Positions 1 through 11,870 of a DNA stretch of 64,000 nt are shown here, in pieces (the first letter of the stretch is position 1; the number at the start of each line of letters is the position of its first letter). The position numbers were made by a program, and so were the translations under genes. Origin of the DNA: Atopsyche davidsoni (Eukaryota; Arthropoda; Insecta; Trichoptera; Hydrobiosidae); NCBI GenBank assembly GCA_022113835.1, contig JAILWY010000026.1, positions 9,575,001-9,639,000 on the forward strand, read 5' to 3'. The notes below the pieces were generated by a model, which searched no databases, was not told where the DNA came from, and was given only the letters and a program-made list of their open reading frames with translations.

Positions 1-254
1 GATAAAAATCACAGACAAGCTTTTATTTATATTAGATAAGCAACTAAACTTCTACGCAATAACTACAGTGTCATTAATTTTAGCAGGTGTTGCTTTCAAC
101 TAAACCACGTCGACTCAAACGTATATAATTACATCTTATTCGATATACTTTGTTATCGATCATGTCTACATTTATTATTGGTGTGTACCGAGTGTAATTT
201 GAACATTACGTTACTTGGCAACAGGTCGTCGGCCAACTCGCGCCGTTAGCCCAA

Positions 255-270
255 CATTTGCATGCAAATG
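255..270. promoter_or_regulatory. 16-bp palindrome made of two overlapping octamer motifs
   Basis: CATTTGCATGCAAATG is a perfect palindrome in which ATTTGCAT and ATGCAAAT overlap. ATGCAAAT is the POU-domain octamer, so a POU dimer could in principle bind. It lies at the edge of a small GC-richer patch (about 207-275). Single octamers are expected by chance several times in 64 kb of this composition; only the palindromic arrangement is notable. Confidence 0.35.
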
Positions 271-3200
271 GTGTAACTTTTCGAATCACATCGAGGTTGT
301 ATAATCGCAATTACATTTAATTTCAACAGAAGTATCAATTAAAACATAAATCTCTTCCAATTAGAAGACACGGCCCTATTACGTTATCACACAATAAAAG
401 GAAAGCACAGTTTTTTTTAATTGTTAAAATATCATTGAGTAATGCTTATTTGAGTTACAAATGTCAAATTTGAAACTCAATTTTTATCAAATACCTTTTA
501 AATTCAAATATAAATCGAAAACTTTGTATTTTTAATAAAATATCCCATATTTAAAGCTGTAAAATATGTTTATACGTACTATTATCACACTTTAAAAGTT
601 CATTGTGCAAATAACATGAAGTTAAGCTGAAATCAGCAATTAAATGCAGTAAAGTTACATAGAGTACTTACGAATATTTTATACAAAAATTTTCTGAAAA
701 AAATGGTATCCAATAAATAAAAATGTATTCAGGAATTTATGAAAACTTGTTCAAGGTCGTACAATGTTTAATTTAATATTAAACAAATAATTTTTCAAGT
801 TGTAGCTTTTTAGTGGCAGTTTTATAAAAATATGCGTCTTGAATTATATTGTGAATATCGAGTATATGCTAAACCAAGAGCAAAGTTACTTCAGTCGATA
901 AGATTAATATAATTTATATGCTAACACCAAGACTTAAATAAAGTTCAATCAATCGTTTATATTAGATACATAATATTAGTTATTCAGTAATGTAAAATCA
1001 GAATTGTAAAGATGTATAGAGAAACTTTTAGTATCGCAAAGCCAACAGATTTGTTAAGAGGTGCCCCTCTGTACTTTACCGGAAAGAACATGAATTTATT
1101 TTAAAGCAGGTGATTGCTTAAATTTATCAACCCCGCTTGTACTCTTATATGAGAGCAACACCAGATAAGGATCAGTTTAAGACCCTATTTGTACAACTAA
1201 CGCCCTAAAGCTGCGTGCTTCGCGAATCAGTGGTTAGCACAGTTACTAGTTCCGGATTTACCAATAAAATATTTGATTAAAAAAATTACTCAAAATATGA
1301 TTTCTATAAATAATGCAAGAGAGAGAGATGTTATTTTCTGGGTACAGGCATTTATAAATATTAGCTCTGATTCACAATTTTACTTGCTTGCTGATATCCT
1401 CACAGAAGAGTGTGTTTAATATATGGATCTCTCCTCAAAGTTATCTTAACTCACTAAAGTATCGTAAAAGTACAAAATGAAAGCATATATTAAAAAATTA
1501 AATTTGAATCGATATCCACTTGTATAGTATATAGGAATTAAAATAATTTAATATAAACATTGTTATTTTGATAAATATTTTATTCATTTTAGTTGGGTTC
1601 AATTTAATTTTCTCGTTAACCTTGTTAACAATAGAATAACGATGTGGTTTGGTTAGTGGAATATAAGAAAATTTGAATAAAAATGAAATGAAAATAATAA
1701 AAATTTAAAAAATAACTTTTTTAAATTAACTCGCAAGTGTCTTTTGTTTCTCCAGTGTACGTTCTCCTTTGTATGTTATCATATCAGTGGCGTCCAAACA
1801 CATCCAAGCAATATAATTTATTATTTAGTAATACTACAAAAAAATGGTTGGTACATTTACTATTACGCTATGTATTATAAACGTGTAATGTACATATAAT
1901 ACAAACACAATACGTGAATAGCTTCTACGATGATATTTTCATGACGTGGGCGGCCTACTTCAGAATAGTTTAAGGGTGGAAAATATATAGTAGTTTCAGG
2001 AGGTTTTCCAGGAAGTATTTAGAAGCCACTGCCTCTAGGTAGTTGCAGATGATGATTATGATCACCGCGCACCCTTAACACTAAACAGAGCTTTTTTTAA
2101 AAATCAGCCAAGCTCAATCACGTACTTAGAAAAATGATCCAGCGAGGATATAATCGATCTATGGTGGAATTAACTGGGCTTTTCGCCTTAGGGAAGAGAG
2201 TCCGACTGGTCGGAGGATAAGTAATGGGGATTAGTAAAGAAAAGTACCTGAATGTAGGATCTATCTGTATCCTTCGTAATTAATTAGATTTTTTATTGTT
2301 TATTTTAACACCTATTTGTTTTTAATAAAACACGTTAAAGCATTTAAAGAAGTTTTTATATTATTAAACTAAAACCAAATCAGTAAGAAGGGAATAAATG
2401 AGTGAAAACATATCTTCCACGAGTCCTTTTAACAGCACTTTGGAAATTGTTAATACTGTGCTTTAGCTGTTCAGAGTAGATGCCATTGTAATAATCTTCA
2501 CAATAAATGGCATCTGCATTCACTAAGGTCTTAGTTACATAAAATATGTATATTCAGCAAGCGGTACCCAGACGCTTACTCCAGGTTTCAAGTATTCCGG
2601 AAAGCTCTTCACGAGAATACAAAGTAATTCGCGGAAGGTTAGAAACCCTCCATAGATTGGTATCTTATATATATTTTTATTTAGACTGGTCTCATTTTGT
2701 CGTATTTGAAGTAACGAAAAAATTAATAAAGTTTTTTCATTTCACAGGCTCAATGTGATCATCATAGTTCACTTCTCGGATCTCTGCTGGATGCGGAAAT
2801 CACATATTTATAAAGAAATAGTTCCAGAATTCTTTATGAGGTAAGTTTTTCAGCATGTTTTATGCTTTATTTGTTTAACAATAGAGGCATAAGATTTAAG
2901 GCTGTTTTGTCATTTTTTAATATAATATTTTTATGTTTTGAGTTATAACAAATATTCTGCATTCTCAAAGAGATATTTTTGTGTGATTATTGGCAAGAAT
3001 GGATATTTTACCGGTTAAATATTATCAGCTCATTTTATAGTGGCAATATTGTCTACCAGTCTATTTACGTAATAATATCATGGTGTATTGGAAATTTAAA
3101 AATGAAGATAATATTTTGCAAAGCAGAGCAGCATCTGCCGCGTTGTACATTGTTTGTTCTGTTGCATTAAAATTTCAGAAGTGAAATACTTAGTTGTTAG

Positions 3201-4262
3201 CATATTTTATCCATTCCCCAGGCAAGTCGCTTGCAGATGGAAATTGCGTCGGGACTTAATTTTAAGCTCATTCTGCAAACAAAAGGTAGAAGCTGCTTTT
3301 GATATGTTTTAATACGTTGTAGTGCAGTTATATACGAAACGAGACGAGACTGAATAATGGAAGTTTAACTAAGTTGTTCTTGCAACTGCATTTTCCAGCC
3401 TTTTTTTATATAAAAAACATTTGCTTTGATAGTTATTTTTAAGTGTATAATTTATTTCTGCTGGGTTAATTTTAATTATAATTCAACTATGCATAAATAT
3501 GCGTAAAGCACTAAATCGTAAAAATTTTAAATACTATCAAGTTGAGTAATCTTTACCGACAAAAAGATGTCCATCCAACTGCAAAAAGTCCGTTCATATT
3601 CATTTATGTTTGTTTTTTGGATCGGTAGATTTACATGGATGGACTTTATTTTACAGTATTTAAACTATTCTAGCCATGTCTTGATCTTTCGCTAGAGCAT
3701 CTAGATGTGTTAAAATTTCTAGGAATAGATTTTAAATATTATTAAGTAAAAACTCAGATAACAAATAAACTGGTTAAGTATCGGACGAATGATAATATTT
3801 CGTAATAAATATATATTTTTTAAATTTCCTAAAAAGATTTTAATGAAATATATAGAACAAAAATACGACAATACTTCTAACAAAAAAAGTTTCATAGAAT
3901 TATTATACTGTAGACAACATTTTTTTATTTGTGTATCTCGTTTCACGTTCAACTGAGTTGAACTAAGTTGATCGCGTCAAGTTTTTAAACTATTTAATTA
4001 GTCGGTTTTTTTTTAACAACTAAATTTTATAACTATAAATATCACTCACAATGTTTTTGTTCTTTATTTTAAATTATCTGTAAAGCTATTATTGTTCTGA
4101 GAAGTTTTTTAAAGGTTCAACTTTGAAAGAGCTTCATTATAGGACGTAAATACGCGACCGATCACGACCGCACCATCGACACATAAGCTTTCACTTTTGT
4201 TGAATATATTACAATCACTAGGTTATTGGAAAATCATTAATTTACAATCGTTAATACAGGGC

Positions 4263-4358
4263 TATGCCTACAACATGGTATGTGGCTATCCTCTGATCCT
4301 GCGCGCAGGTTGTGGGGCTTACAAGGTGTGGCATAAGTGGAAGCGTACATAGATTTCT
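4263..4358. repeat. Dispersed repeat, copy 1 (second copy at 30750)
   Basis: About 96 bases centred on gatcctgcgcgcaggtt and ggggcttacaagg recur near 30750-30846 in the same orientation with clear divergence. The composition is far less AT-rich than the flanks. It is probably a fragment of an interspersed transposon family that I cannot name. Confidence 0.6.
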
Positions 4359-5500
4359 ATATTTTTGTAATTGATTTTCTGTAGGGAAAAACCAAATTGT
4401 ATTTTGTTAGGACTTTTATATCAAAATGGTTACATACTTCAACAAGAAAGTGTCCTTTTAATATTTGTTTTGTGTTAACGCCATCTATCGACTTACACTG
4501 ATACATTTTTTAACAGACAAATCCTTTTTCGCTAGGATTGCAATGAAGGTTCTGAACTGAACTAAGCTCATTTCTCTCGAAAAACGTCATCTACTAGCAC
4601 AAATACTAAACTCTAGCCAACTTTCCGAAGATTTGTTTATCCATATAAAACAAAAAACACCATTATTATTATAACTTATTTAGTTAATAATTTAAGATTG
4701 TAAAATCAAAAAAATGTTCTTGTAATAGGAAAATTTTCCAATAATAATAACATTATTACTATTCATTTCAATTCACCTTTTAATATTTTTGGCCAAAGAC
4801 CTAAACCGCAAAGTAAGGGTATGAAAATAATTTCCACGTCCCAGTTTATAAAATTGAGTCTCTCCAAGCTTTATGTTTGCGTCAAACTCACAATATCTAA
4901 AATTAAACAATTTTTTCAGTTAAATCGTAAAGTTTCACAAGTTTTTTGATTGTAATTTTTGCATTATTTTAAGGGTCTAGGTCCCATAATCGAGTATTTT
5001 TGATCATTATCTAGTCCGTTTTGCGAAAAATTGACTGCACCAATCAAAAAATTTTAAATGCAAAAAGTTTGATACATCCCTTTTTCCGAACAGAATATTT
5101 TTTTATTTCTTATAATATGATAAATATGTGTTTTTCCGATTGAAGAGTAGGAATTTGGAGATTAGTAATGTCCCTTTTCCAAGAGTCCTAAATATTTAAA
5201 AGTCTTTTTTTCAATTGGAATTAAAAGATTAAATATAAACCCAGTGCGATATATTATTTTAAAAAATTTAAAAAAATCTTTAACAAACTTTTTGTTTTGA
5301 AAAGTCGTCATTTTATCCAATTTTTCAACATCTTCAAGATTATATTTTACCCTGAAAATGGACGTTAATTAAATAATAAAAATAGATAAATATAATTTAT
5401 AGATTTTTCAATACTCTGTAAAAAAATCAACTTTCGACATAGAAAAATAAAGTGACAATTAAATTAATTATGTGACACGATTTCGTCAGGTAATGTACTA

Positions 5501-5528
5501 CCTCTGGTGTCCGGTTGGACACCAGAGG
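5501..5528. repeat. Perfect GC-rich hairpin, 12-bp stem with 4-base loop
   Basis: CCTCTGGTGTCC, loop GGTT, GGACACCAGAGG. Both arms are perfect and unusually GC-rich for the surrounding DNA. It could be a transposon-end structure or a transcribed hairpin; no other landmark supports either. Confidence 0.7.
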
Positions 5529-6659
5529 CAATTAAAAGGCTAGAAGCAACTGCCTTAAGATCTCTGAAGAACCTAATTTCAAACCATATATGCATTATAT
5601 TTAATTTAAATTTAGTTTTTAATAAATATCAGTTTTGTTAAATATATCGGTTACTCTGAAGTGATATACCAAAGAATATTATATATTTTCTTCTAAAGTC
5701 AAGACCAACGTTTTTACAAACATGAGGCTCAGGTTGAAAAGAATACATCTTTTCTACAATAATCATTTCAGCTTTTCACATGCTATTTCAGCCGTGAAAA
5801 AAATTATATTAATAAAAAAACATATATTAAATCATAAATAAACATATTTTATCAAACAGTGTATGATGTAGTGTAGAATTCAAAACTGTTTTTTTTCTGT
5901 CATTAGAGACGTCCTTATACAGATTGTCCCGTTTGTTGAAAGCAATTTATCCATTACTATGAAATTTGTAAGTGGGTTACTAATGTTTATTCATTGTTGA
6001 ATTTTAAGACCCATTCATATGCCTACGCAGAAAAATAAATAAAATTACAATAGGCCATTTAAAAAAACGTATATGGCTTAAACACGATGCCTCGAATATA
6101 TTTGTTTATAATTACTTATGTACCAAAAATCATGCGCACGTCATATCTTAGTTCTTAGTTCATTGGCTGTATAATTAAATACAATACTTTCCACTACTCC
6201 TAAACGCACTTAATTTAATATTAAATAATTAAATATACCGGAATGTGTTTTTAAGTCTAACACAGTGAGGCAACGAATCTGGAATATAGCCTATTTTTTT
6301 AATGCATTTGACGGATAAGAAAACAAAAACTTTGCTTTTGAAAATACCAAAATAAAATATTTCACGATATCAACTCAATCTGTTATTTTTGAACGGTAAA
6401 GCAATGTTATCGCTATGTACAAATGCACTACAATAATATTTTGGAATCTTTGATATATGGTATTGAACGCTTTTAAAATGTGCATGTGTCTAACAGCACA
6501 GTTGGTTTATTTATAAATTAAACCGTAACAGTTTTATTATTGAAAGTGACGAAGCAACACGCCTCGCTCCAGACGACTGCCGCGCTGGAGTCGGCCTGGC
6601 GCATTAGGAGCTGCGAGGCTTTCGATATTAATGAAGTCTTAAAAGCCTCTCGACAACAG

Positions 6660-6748
6660 CCCCCCCCCCCCGCACCATCACCCCCACCACCACCCCCACC
6701 ACCCCCACCACCCCCACCACCCCCCACCACCCCCCCACCACCCCCGCC
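6660..6748. repeat. C-rich strand-asymmetric tract, (CCCCCACCA)n-like
   Basis: Almost entirely C and A on the + strand: a run of C followed by imperfect 9-base units of CCCCCACCA. The complementary strand carries many closely spaced runs of four or more G, so it can form G-quadruplexes. Proline-rich and glycine-rich open frames across it are products of the repeat and not genes. Confidence 0.95.
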
Positions 6749-8639
6749 TTGCCCGAGCTCGCAACGAAACTTAATTTACTAACTCGCCGAATACATTGAA
6801 TTGCGAAAATCGCAATCAATACCTTTCTTAGTCTATCTAAATAGACTGCTTGCAAAGTAAGCAATATAGCATATTGTATAACTGAATTAAATTAAATCAA
6901 ATGCTATTGATGAAATTATTATAATTATTGGAAATATAAATGTAGTTAAGTTCACAACATAAATTCAATTTATTTTATGAATTAAGCTCAATAAAAAATG
7001 TACGCAATTATGTAACTGTGCTAAAAAATGTATTAGCTCCCAGGGCCTATAACTATTAGAGAATTGATGAATGTTTGTAATACGCATGTCTACATATTCT
7101 AGTTTTATTGAGAACAAATCTACAAGCTCAGATTTTGGTTTATTATGTTTATGATAATACTTTAAAACTATAGAATTTATAATATATAATAGGCACCAGA
7201 TCAATTAGTATCTACAAATGGTTGGGATGTCAAAAAATATTATAATCAAAAAAATGTGAAAATAAACATGAATCCGATAATAATTTTAACGATAAGTGGA
7301 AATTAGTTTTGTTTTATTAACTTCAAGTGTTTTTTTGACGTTAAATAGCGAATTAACATCTAATGGAAAACTTTACAGTTTACAGCAAAGTGAGGTAAAC
7401 TTTTCTATTTTGTATGCCTTGGCGACTCAAAGACAGGGTAATTAATTGTAAGTGAAACTCAACCTCCAATCCAATTTCTGTTAATTACGCGATCGCTTGC
7501 GGTTTTTGCAATCAAAGTTCTGAAAATACTGGCTATCAATATGTGGTCGTACTCTATCATTCTAATTGCAGATTTGCTGAGAAATCAGTCAATGACTTCA
7601 TCTAACGGTAAAAATAAAACTCGATACGAAAATTTCATACTTTAATGTGTACAATTTTAGTATAATTTTGTATAATTTGATTAAACTCAAAAAAAAAAAC
7701 ACTCTTAAATGAACCTTTCTACAAATCAAAATTAAAATCTATTAGTTAAAATAATACCAAACGCGTGGTCATGAAATATGCTATCGCCTGATAAATACGT
7801 TAAAATATAAAATGGTATTCAAAAATGTTATCTTCGAATAAGTATTTTTAAAAATTTATTTAATTAATTTATATAAAATATCTAAACTACTACCCTATAT
7901 AGATAAACCTAAAGCACTAGTATATTACTCGCTTGTAATAAGTGTTTAACCATGACTTGGTATGTGTGCTTAATTCCTTTACATTTGTTTATCGGTCATG
8001 TATAAAAAATATTTTTGACTTCTCAAAAATTACTCTTAATTTTATAAATATTACAAATAATCTTCCTTGTTAAACATATTATTGACTTTTCTATGAATTA
8101 AACCCGAATTCATTTAACCAAAGAAAATGTAACAATGCTTCACATCAACCGTGAAAATAGCTGTGAAGTGCTAACTTTGTTTTATTATATTGATTTTCAG
8201 AAAAATAAAGATAAAAATACTTCAGTTATTTGTTTAATTTAAGCATCACATTTACATAAACGTGAATAATTAGAGCAAGCTGATAGTTTTATTAGTTTTT
8301 ATTTTTTTGCTTAACTACTTATGTTCAAATGTACGTATTATTGCGGCCCAAGATCATATCCGAATAAATTTTTAGCAAATATTTTATTCTCAGAATCTAA
8401 TTTTATTTGTTTCTATTAAATAGATTATAATAATGACAATAAGTTTGTTGGTATTATTTTTAAACATATCGAGGAACTTTTAATTCCACCAGAAATTAAT
8501 GATTTCAATGTCGTACCATTATTGGTTATCTTATTTTATAAATGAGAGAACCACTTTATGTGCAGAATTCATACGGTACTTTCCCATTTCCATGATGTAA
8601 GATAGTTTTTTTTGTGCGGAGTAAGTTTGCACCATAGAT

Positions 8640-8930
8640 AATAACAACGGATCGGCCCGCCCGCGAAGTTCTGTGCGAATTGCTCACTCAGAGCTCCGAC
8701 TCCATTAAAGACACGTGTTTTTTGTGATATTGTATTAATCATAATCTTACCTGGGAGGAGAAGTCTGACCTAGAAATCACTCGACAACAGACGTGCGCAA
8801 CTAGCGGCGCCTATTCTGGTGGCGGTTGCTTAATGCCAGTGCTGGGACGTGTGTTGGTTTTATGAATAATCGATAGTTTTGGAAAAACAACCGACCTTTT
8901 GCTATCGATTTAACAGCTGAAGGCTCTATT
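8640..8930. promoter_or_regulatory. GC-richer island with paired ATCGAT motifs, function unknown
   Basis: Segments near 8650-8700 and 8755-8850 are GC-richer than their surroundings. Around 8868-8912 aatcgatag and its complement ctatcgatt face each other about 25 bases apart. ATCGAT is the core of the DREF-type element in flies. This could be a regulatory element or an old repeat. Confidence 0.3.
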
Positions 8931-8969
8931 AAAAATATTGTATATTCTAAAAGAGAAAAAAAAAGTACA

Positions 8970-8992
8970 CCTAACCTAACCTAACCTAACCC
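8970..8992 (-). repeat. Interstitial telomere-type repeat (CCTAA)n
   Basis: Four consecutive CCTAA units on the + strand (TTAGG on the - strand), followed by CCC, next to an A-rich stretch. TTAGG is the canonical insect telomere unit. It lies just outside the left end of the MITE at 9005. Confidence 0.85.
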
Positions 8993-9004
8993 AAAATTAT
9001 AAAA

Positions 9005-9205
9005 GTGTACCAAAATTAACGCAAGATTTGAATTTGTCGTCATTTTCGCAGTAAAGTTTTGGGAACACTTAAAAAAAATAATTTGACAGCTTACAGTTTA
9101 GGGTAACTCTATTGTTTTGACTTTATGAATTATTTAAAAAATAACAATCAAAAGACTAAAAACTGCGTTTTATATTTAATTCAAATCTTGCGTTAATTTT
9201 GGGAC

Positions 9206-9207
<2 letters not shown>
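9005..9207. mobile_element. MITE-like element with about 30-bp terminal inverted repeats, mariner-like ends
   Basis: The left arm 9005-9034 and right arm 9178-9207 are inverted copies differing at one position; the shared core is ccaaaattaacgcaagattt. The right end reads outward as gggtgtcccaaaattaacgc, the style of ends seen in Tc1/mariner-type elements, next to a TA-repeat tract as expected for TA-targeting transposases. The interior of about 140 bases has no coding capacity, so it would be non-autonomous. The family assignment is inference. Confidence 0.65.

Positions 9208-9209
<2 letters not shown>

Positions 9210-9238
<29 letters not shown>
9210..9238. repeat. (AT)n microsatellite
   Basis: About 14 units of AT directly abutting the right end of the MITE, which may have inserted into TA-rich DNA. 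Confidence 0.97.
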
Positions 9239-9240
<2 letters not shown>

Positions 9241-9406
9241 ATTTTTTTATATATCTACACTCGATATGCCGATATTCACTTAAACGTCCGATTATACTAT
9301 CAAATAAACTTTAAAGTTTTAATGAGTTAAAATAATACTCGTATATCTATTTTTAGATTGAACGTCAATCAAATGCGTATTTATTACCTATTACAGTTTT
9401 ATATTA

Positions 9407-9566
9407 TTTACTAATATAATTAGGCACATTAGTTCACACATAGAAGATGATTTAAAGAAGAAGGGATGTGGGTTCAAATCCCACACAAATCACAATGATA
9501 TTTTTCTGAGAATTTCTTTAAATCATCTTCTATGTGTGAACTAATGTGCCTAATTATATTAGTAAA
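9407..9566. mobile_element. Perfect 53-bp inverted repeat around a tRNA T-arm-like loop
   Basis: Arms 9407-9459 and 9514-9566 are exact reverse complements over 53 bases. The 54-base centre contains gtggg-ttcaaat-cccac, a five-base-pair stem with a seven-base loop like a tRNA T-arm (box B). No box A, anticodon arm or acceptor stem is present, so it is not a tRNA gene. It may be a MITE or foldback element, or a tRNA-derived SINE tail caught in an inverted duplication. Perfect arm identity implies recent origin or gene conversion. Confidence 0.75.
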
Positions 9567-9824
9567 AAATAATACTCGACAAAGTCATTATTTACTATTT
9601 TTTTTAGTGTGTATTTTACCGTGTAAATACATCGTTTTCCTTGAATAACAGACTTATTCTGGAGTCAACGAAACTCCTCAATATATCACATGGCGTTATA
9701 TCCATATGCAATATAACAATGAAAATAGAGTGAATGTTTGAAAATAAATAAAAGTCTATGATTATAGTAGTAAATTTGATGTTGATCCATAATCATTGTT
9801 TTAATTAAGACCTAAAAGGTATAT

Positions 9825-10090
9825 ATCGGTATCGGTAGAGTTCCCTTCACTAGTTGATGCCTTCTGGTAAGCATGCGGCTCAGGTCTTAGCAGGACAGTC
9901 TCACTTGACAGAAGTATAACCTTTTACGAATGACCGGCTAATGGCGCCCATGTTTTGGTTTTCATCGACAGGAGACTTCCAGATTGTAATCCTCGTAAGC
10001 CGATGCTGCTCGTACATTAATGTTACGGTCATGTCCTTAAGCTTAAGTGACAGTCTTGTTAGCGCCGACATTGAGAACACAAATGAATAA
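9825..10090. other. GC-richer intergenic segment of unknown nature
   Basis: About 260 bases with composition well above the flanking DNA, no sustained open frame, and a short resemblance (gcggctcaggtctta versus ggggctcaggtccta) to the dispersed repeat at 30750. It may be a degraded transposon. Confidence 0.3.
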
Positions 10091-11499
10091 GTAACGTATC
10101 AAAGATTGACATTGTATTAAAATTTGTAGACAACGCAAAGGGATTCGTGAAAAGGAAAGGGATACTATTATTTTCAAAAACTATTGCTGAGGTAGGTGCA
10201 CACATTAGTATATAATCCACTTAATAAACTGTTTTAAAGATCTAAGCACGTATCTGGTACATATCGGCTTTTCGATGTTAAAAACAGACCAAAGAAAAAC
10301 CGCACAAGCGTCATTTTTATCTAATGATTTACTGGTTTGAAGCCAAAAATTTTACAATAAAATCCATAAAAGAGCTATGATTGTATTTGACTTTTCGTTA
10401 AATGTGAGCAGAAAACCTTTTCTTATAAATTGATTAAAATGTATATAATATCGTGATAATAAAAGTTTTTTTTTATTAATTTCAAATAGAAAGAAATGAT
10501 ATTGATATTTGTGATACTTTTATTTTGCTTTTCACTCTTGGTTAGTTCCATCCCCCGACTACTCAGATGAATTTTTAACTGACCAATGAGTTGTTAATAT
10601 AAATATCTAGAAAGAAAAAAATAACAGAAAATATAAAGCCTATCTGTTGTTTTATTTATTTTTCTCTATGATTCACATATGTTTATATACATGAGTATAA
10701 TACATTAACAGGCTGTGATGTTTTTTATCTCTACAAATGTCCCTTTTGATGGCGCGCCTACTGTACAGCTGAGCCGCGCTCAGTATTCAGCCCACGGAGA
10801 AGTTTCCGGTGGGCCGTGCTTTACCGGCCCCAGGTTGCCAACATATCGATAATAATTATGAATATTGTACTGTCTAGCACGCTCGGTCGGACCGTTCTTT
10901 ACTTTTGTCTTTCTATCCCTAGGCGTGACGGTATTTTTATGAAGACCGAGCAATTGTTCCGAACTTGCTTCTGAAAAACGAGCCAAATAATTACAGCGAA
11001 ATTATTTTACCGTTGTAACGAAGGTTGTGCTGCTTAAAATTATTTATTAATCAAACAAATGTGCTAATATTATTAACATATAAACTAGACGAACATATAT
11101 TCTAACAGCATGATAAAATAATGTGAAATAGAAATGTCGTGAATATTTTATGAGAGCTGGGAATATAATTATACTTGTGTGACGCTTGACTAAATTTTCT
11201 GACTTTTTGGTGTGGTGGGACACTTTTACCACTAATACGGGTCAGAAAGACCTTTTGTGTTATTATGTATATATTTCAGTACGAAATGAGCGTAAATATT
11301 TATAACAAAATATGAGGCAGAATTAAAGACCACTTAAAGATAAAATTTGAATTTTAAACAAACTGACTAATCAATAACCCTTTTTTCAGCATATGCAAAG
11401 ATTGGCTTTAGTTTTTGAATGTATACAATAACGATTAGAAATAAACGAGAGCCGACCGTAAAGTTTTTAGCAAATCGTGCATAAGTAGCGAATTCGTAG
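10091..11499. other. AT-rich DNA, nothing identified
   Basis: No gene, RNA or clear repeat seen. A mildly GC-richer stretch at 10745-10935 carries only a short antisense frame without recognisable content. Confidence 0.5.
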
Positions 11500-11870
11500 C
11501 CTACCTGTCGCTCGGCAGTGCCAGTCATAAAAACCTAGTTTCGTTTACGACTCCACACTACCTTTCCCGTCCAATCGAGAAATCGGCATGTCGCGTAATG
11601 ATTACTACTCGACCGAATCATCCGCCGGCCCTCTTGACGAGGTGTGTTACGCCCCCTCCCCCCGCCCCTCCCCTGCTCGCCAGGAGGTCACGTGTTCACG
11701 TGGTCACGTGGTCACGTGGCGAGAATTTCCCGCGCTTTCCACTTGTAGGCAGCGTTCCCTTTCAGTTGTCGTTTCAGTATCGCCGCGGCCGCCGCGCGGC
11801 AGAGACGTCCCTCCCGTGACGCTCCCTGATAGCCGAATGCTCCCAATACACCGCGAAATCATGAAAACTT
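11500..11870 (+). promoter_or_regulatory. CpG-rich island with promoter-like motifs
   Basis: The most promoter-like segment upstream of the gene. It contains a pyrimidine-rich GC-box-like stretch (11651-11676), four CACGTG motifs (11689-11718), a CG-rich run including ccgcggccgccgcg near 11782-11797, and two TCAGT motifs (11762-11766, 11774-11778) like the arthropod initiator. It could drive a distal 5' exon of the Gyc76C-like gene, about 20 kb from the start codon; gtaagtt at 11904 would be a candidate donor. It could equally serve another transcript or be an enhancer. Overlapping short open frames here have no protein character. Confidence 0.45.
11689..11718. promoter_or_regulatory. Four CACGTG E-boxes at an exact 8-bp period
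   Basis: CACGTG starts at 11689, 11697, 11705 and 11713. The spacers are TT, GT and GT, so the array is a tandem 8-mer. CACGTG is the canonical site of bHLH factors such as Clock-Cycle, Myc-Max, USF and MITF/TFEB; the flanking GTCACGTGG fits the last group best. It could also be a chance microsatellite, but its position in a GC-rich island favours a regulatory role. Confidence 0.6.

Larger units (their letters stand above)
1..8639. other. AT-rich upstream DNA without a recognisable gene
   Basis: The longest open frames here are under about 85 residues, low in complexity and without supporting splice or homology signals. Distinct pieces listed separately are an octamer palindrome (255-270), one copy of a dispersed repeat (4263-4358), a GC-rich hairpin (5501-5528) and a C-rich tract (6660-6748). 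A GC-richer stretch of about 120 bases (6540-6660) precedes the C tract; its function is unknown. Confidence 0.6.

Noticed and set aside
6518..6864. Proline-rich and glycine-rich open frames on both strands
   Set aside because: Direct translation of the C-rich simple repeat.
9460..9495. tRNA gene at the T-arm-like stem-loop
   Set aside because: Only the T-arm is present; no box A, anticodon arm or matching acceptor stem.
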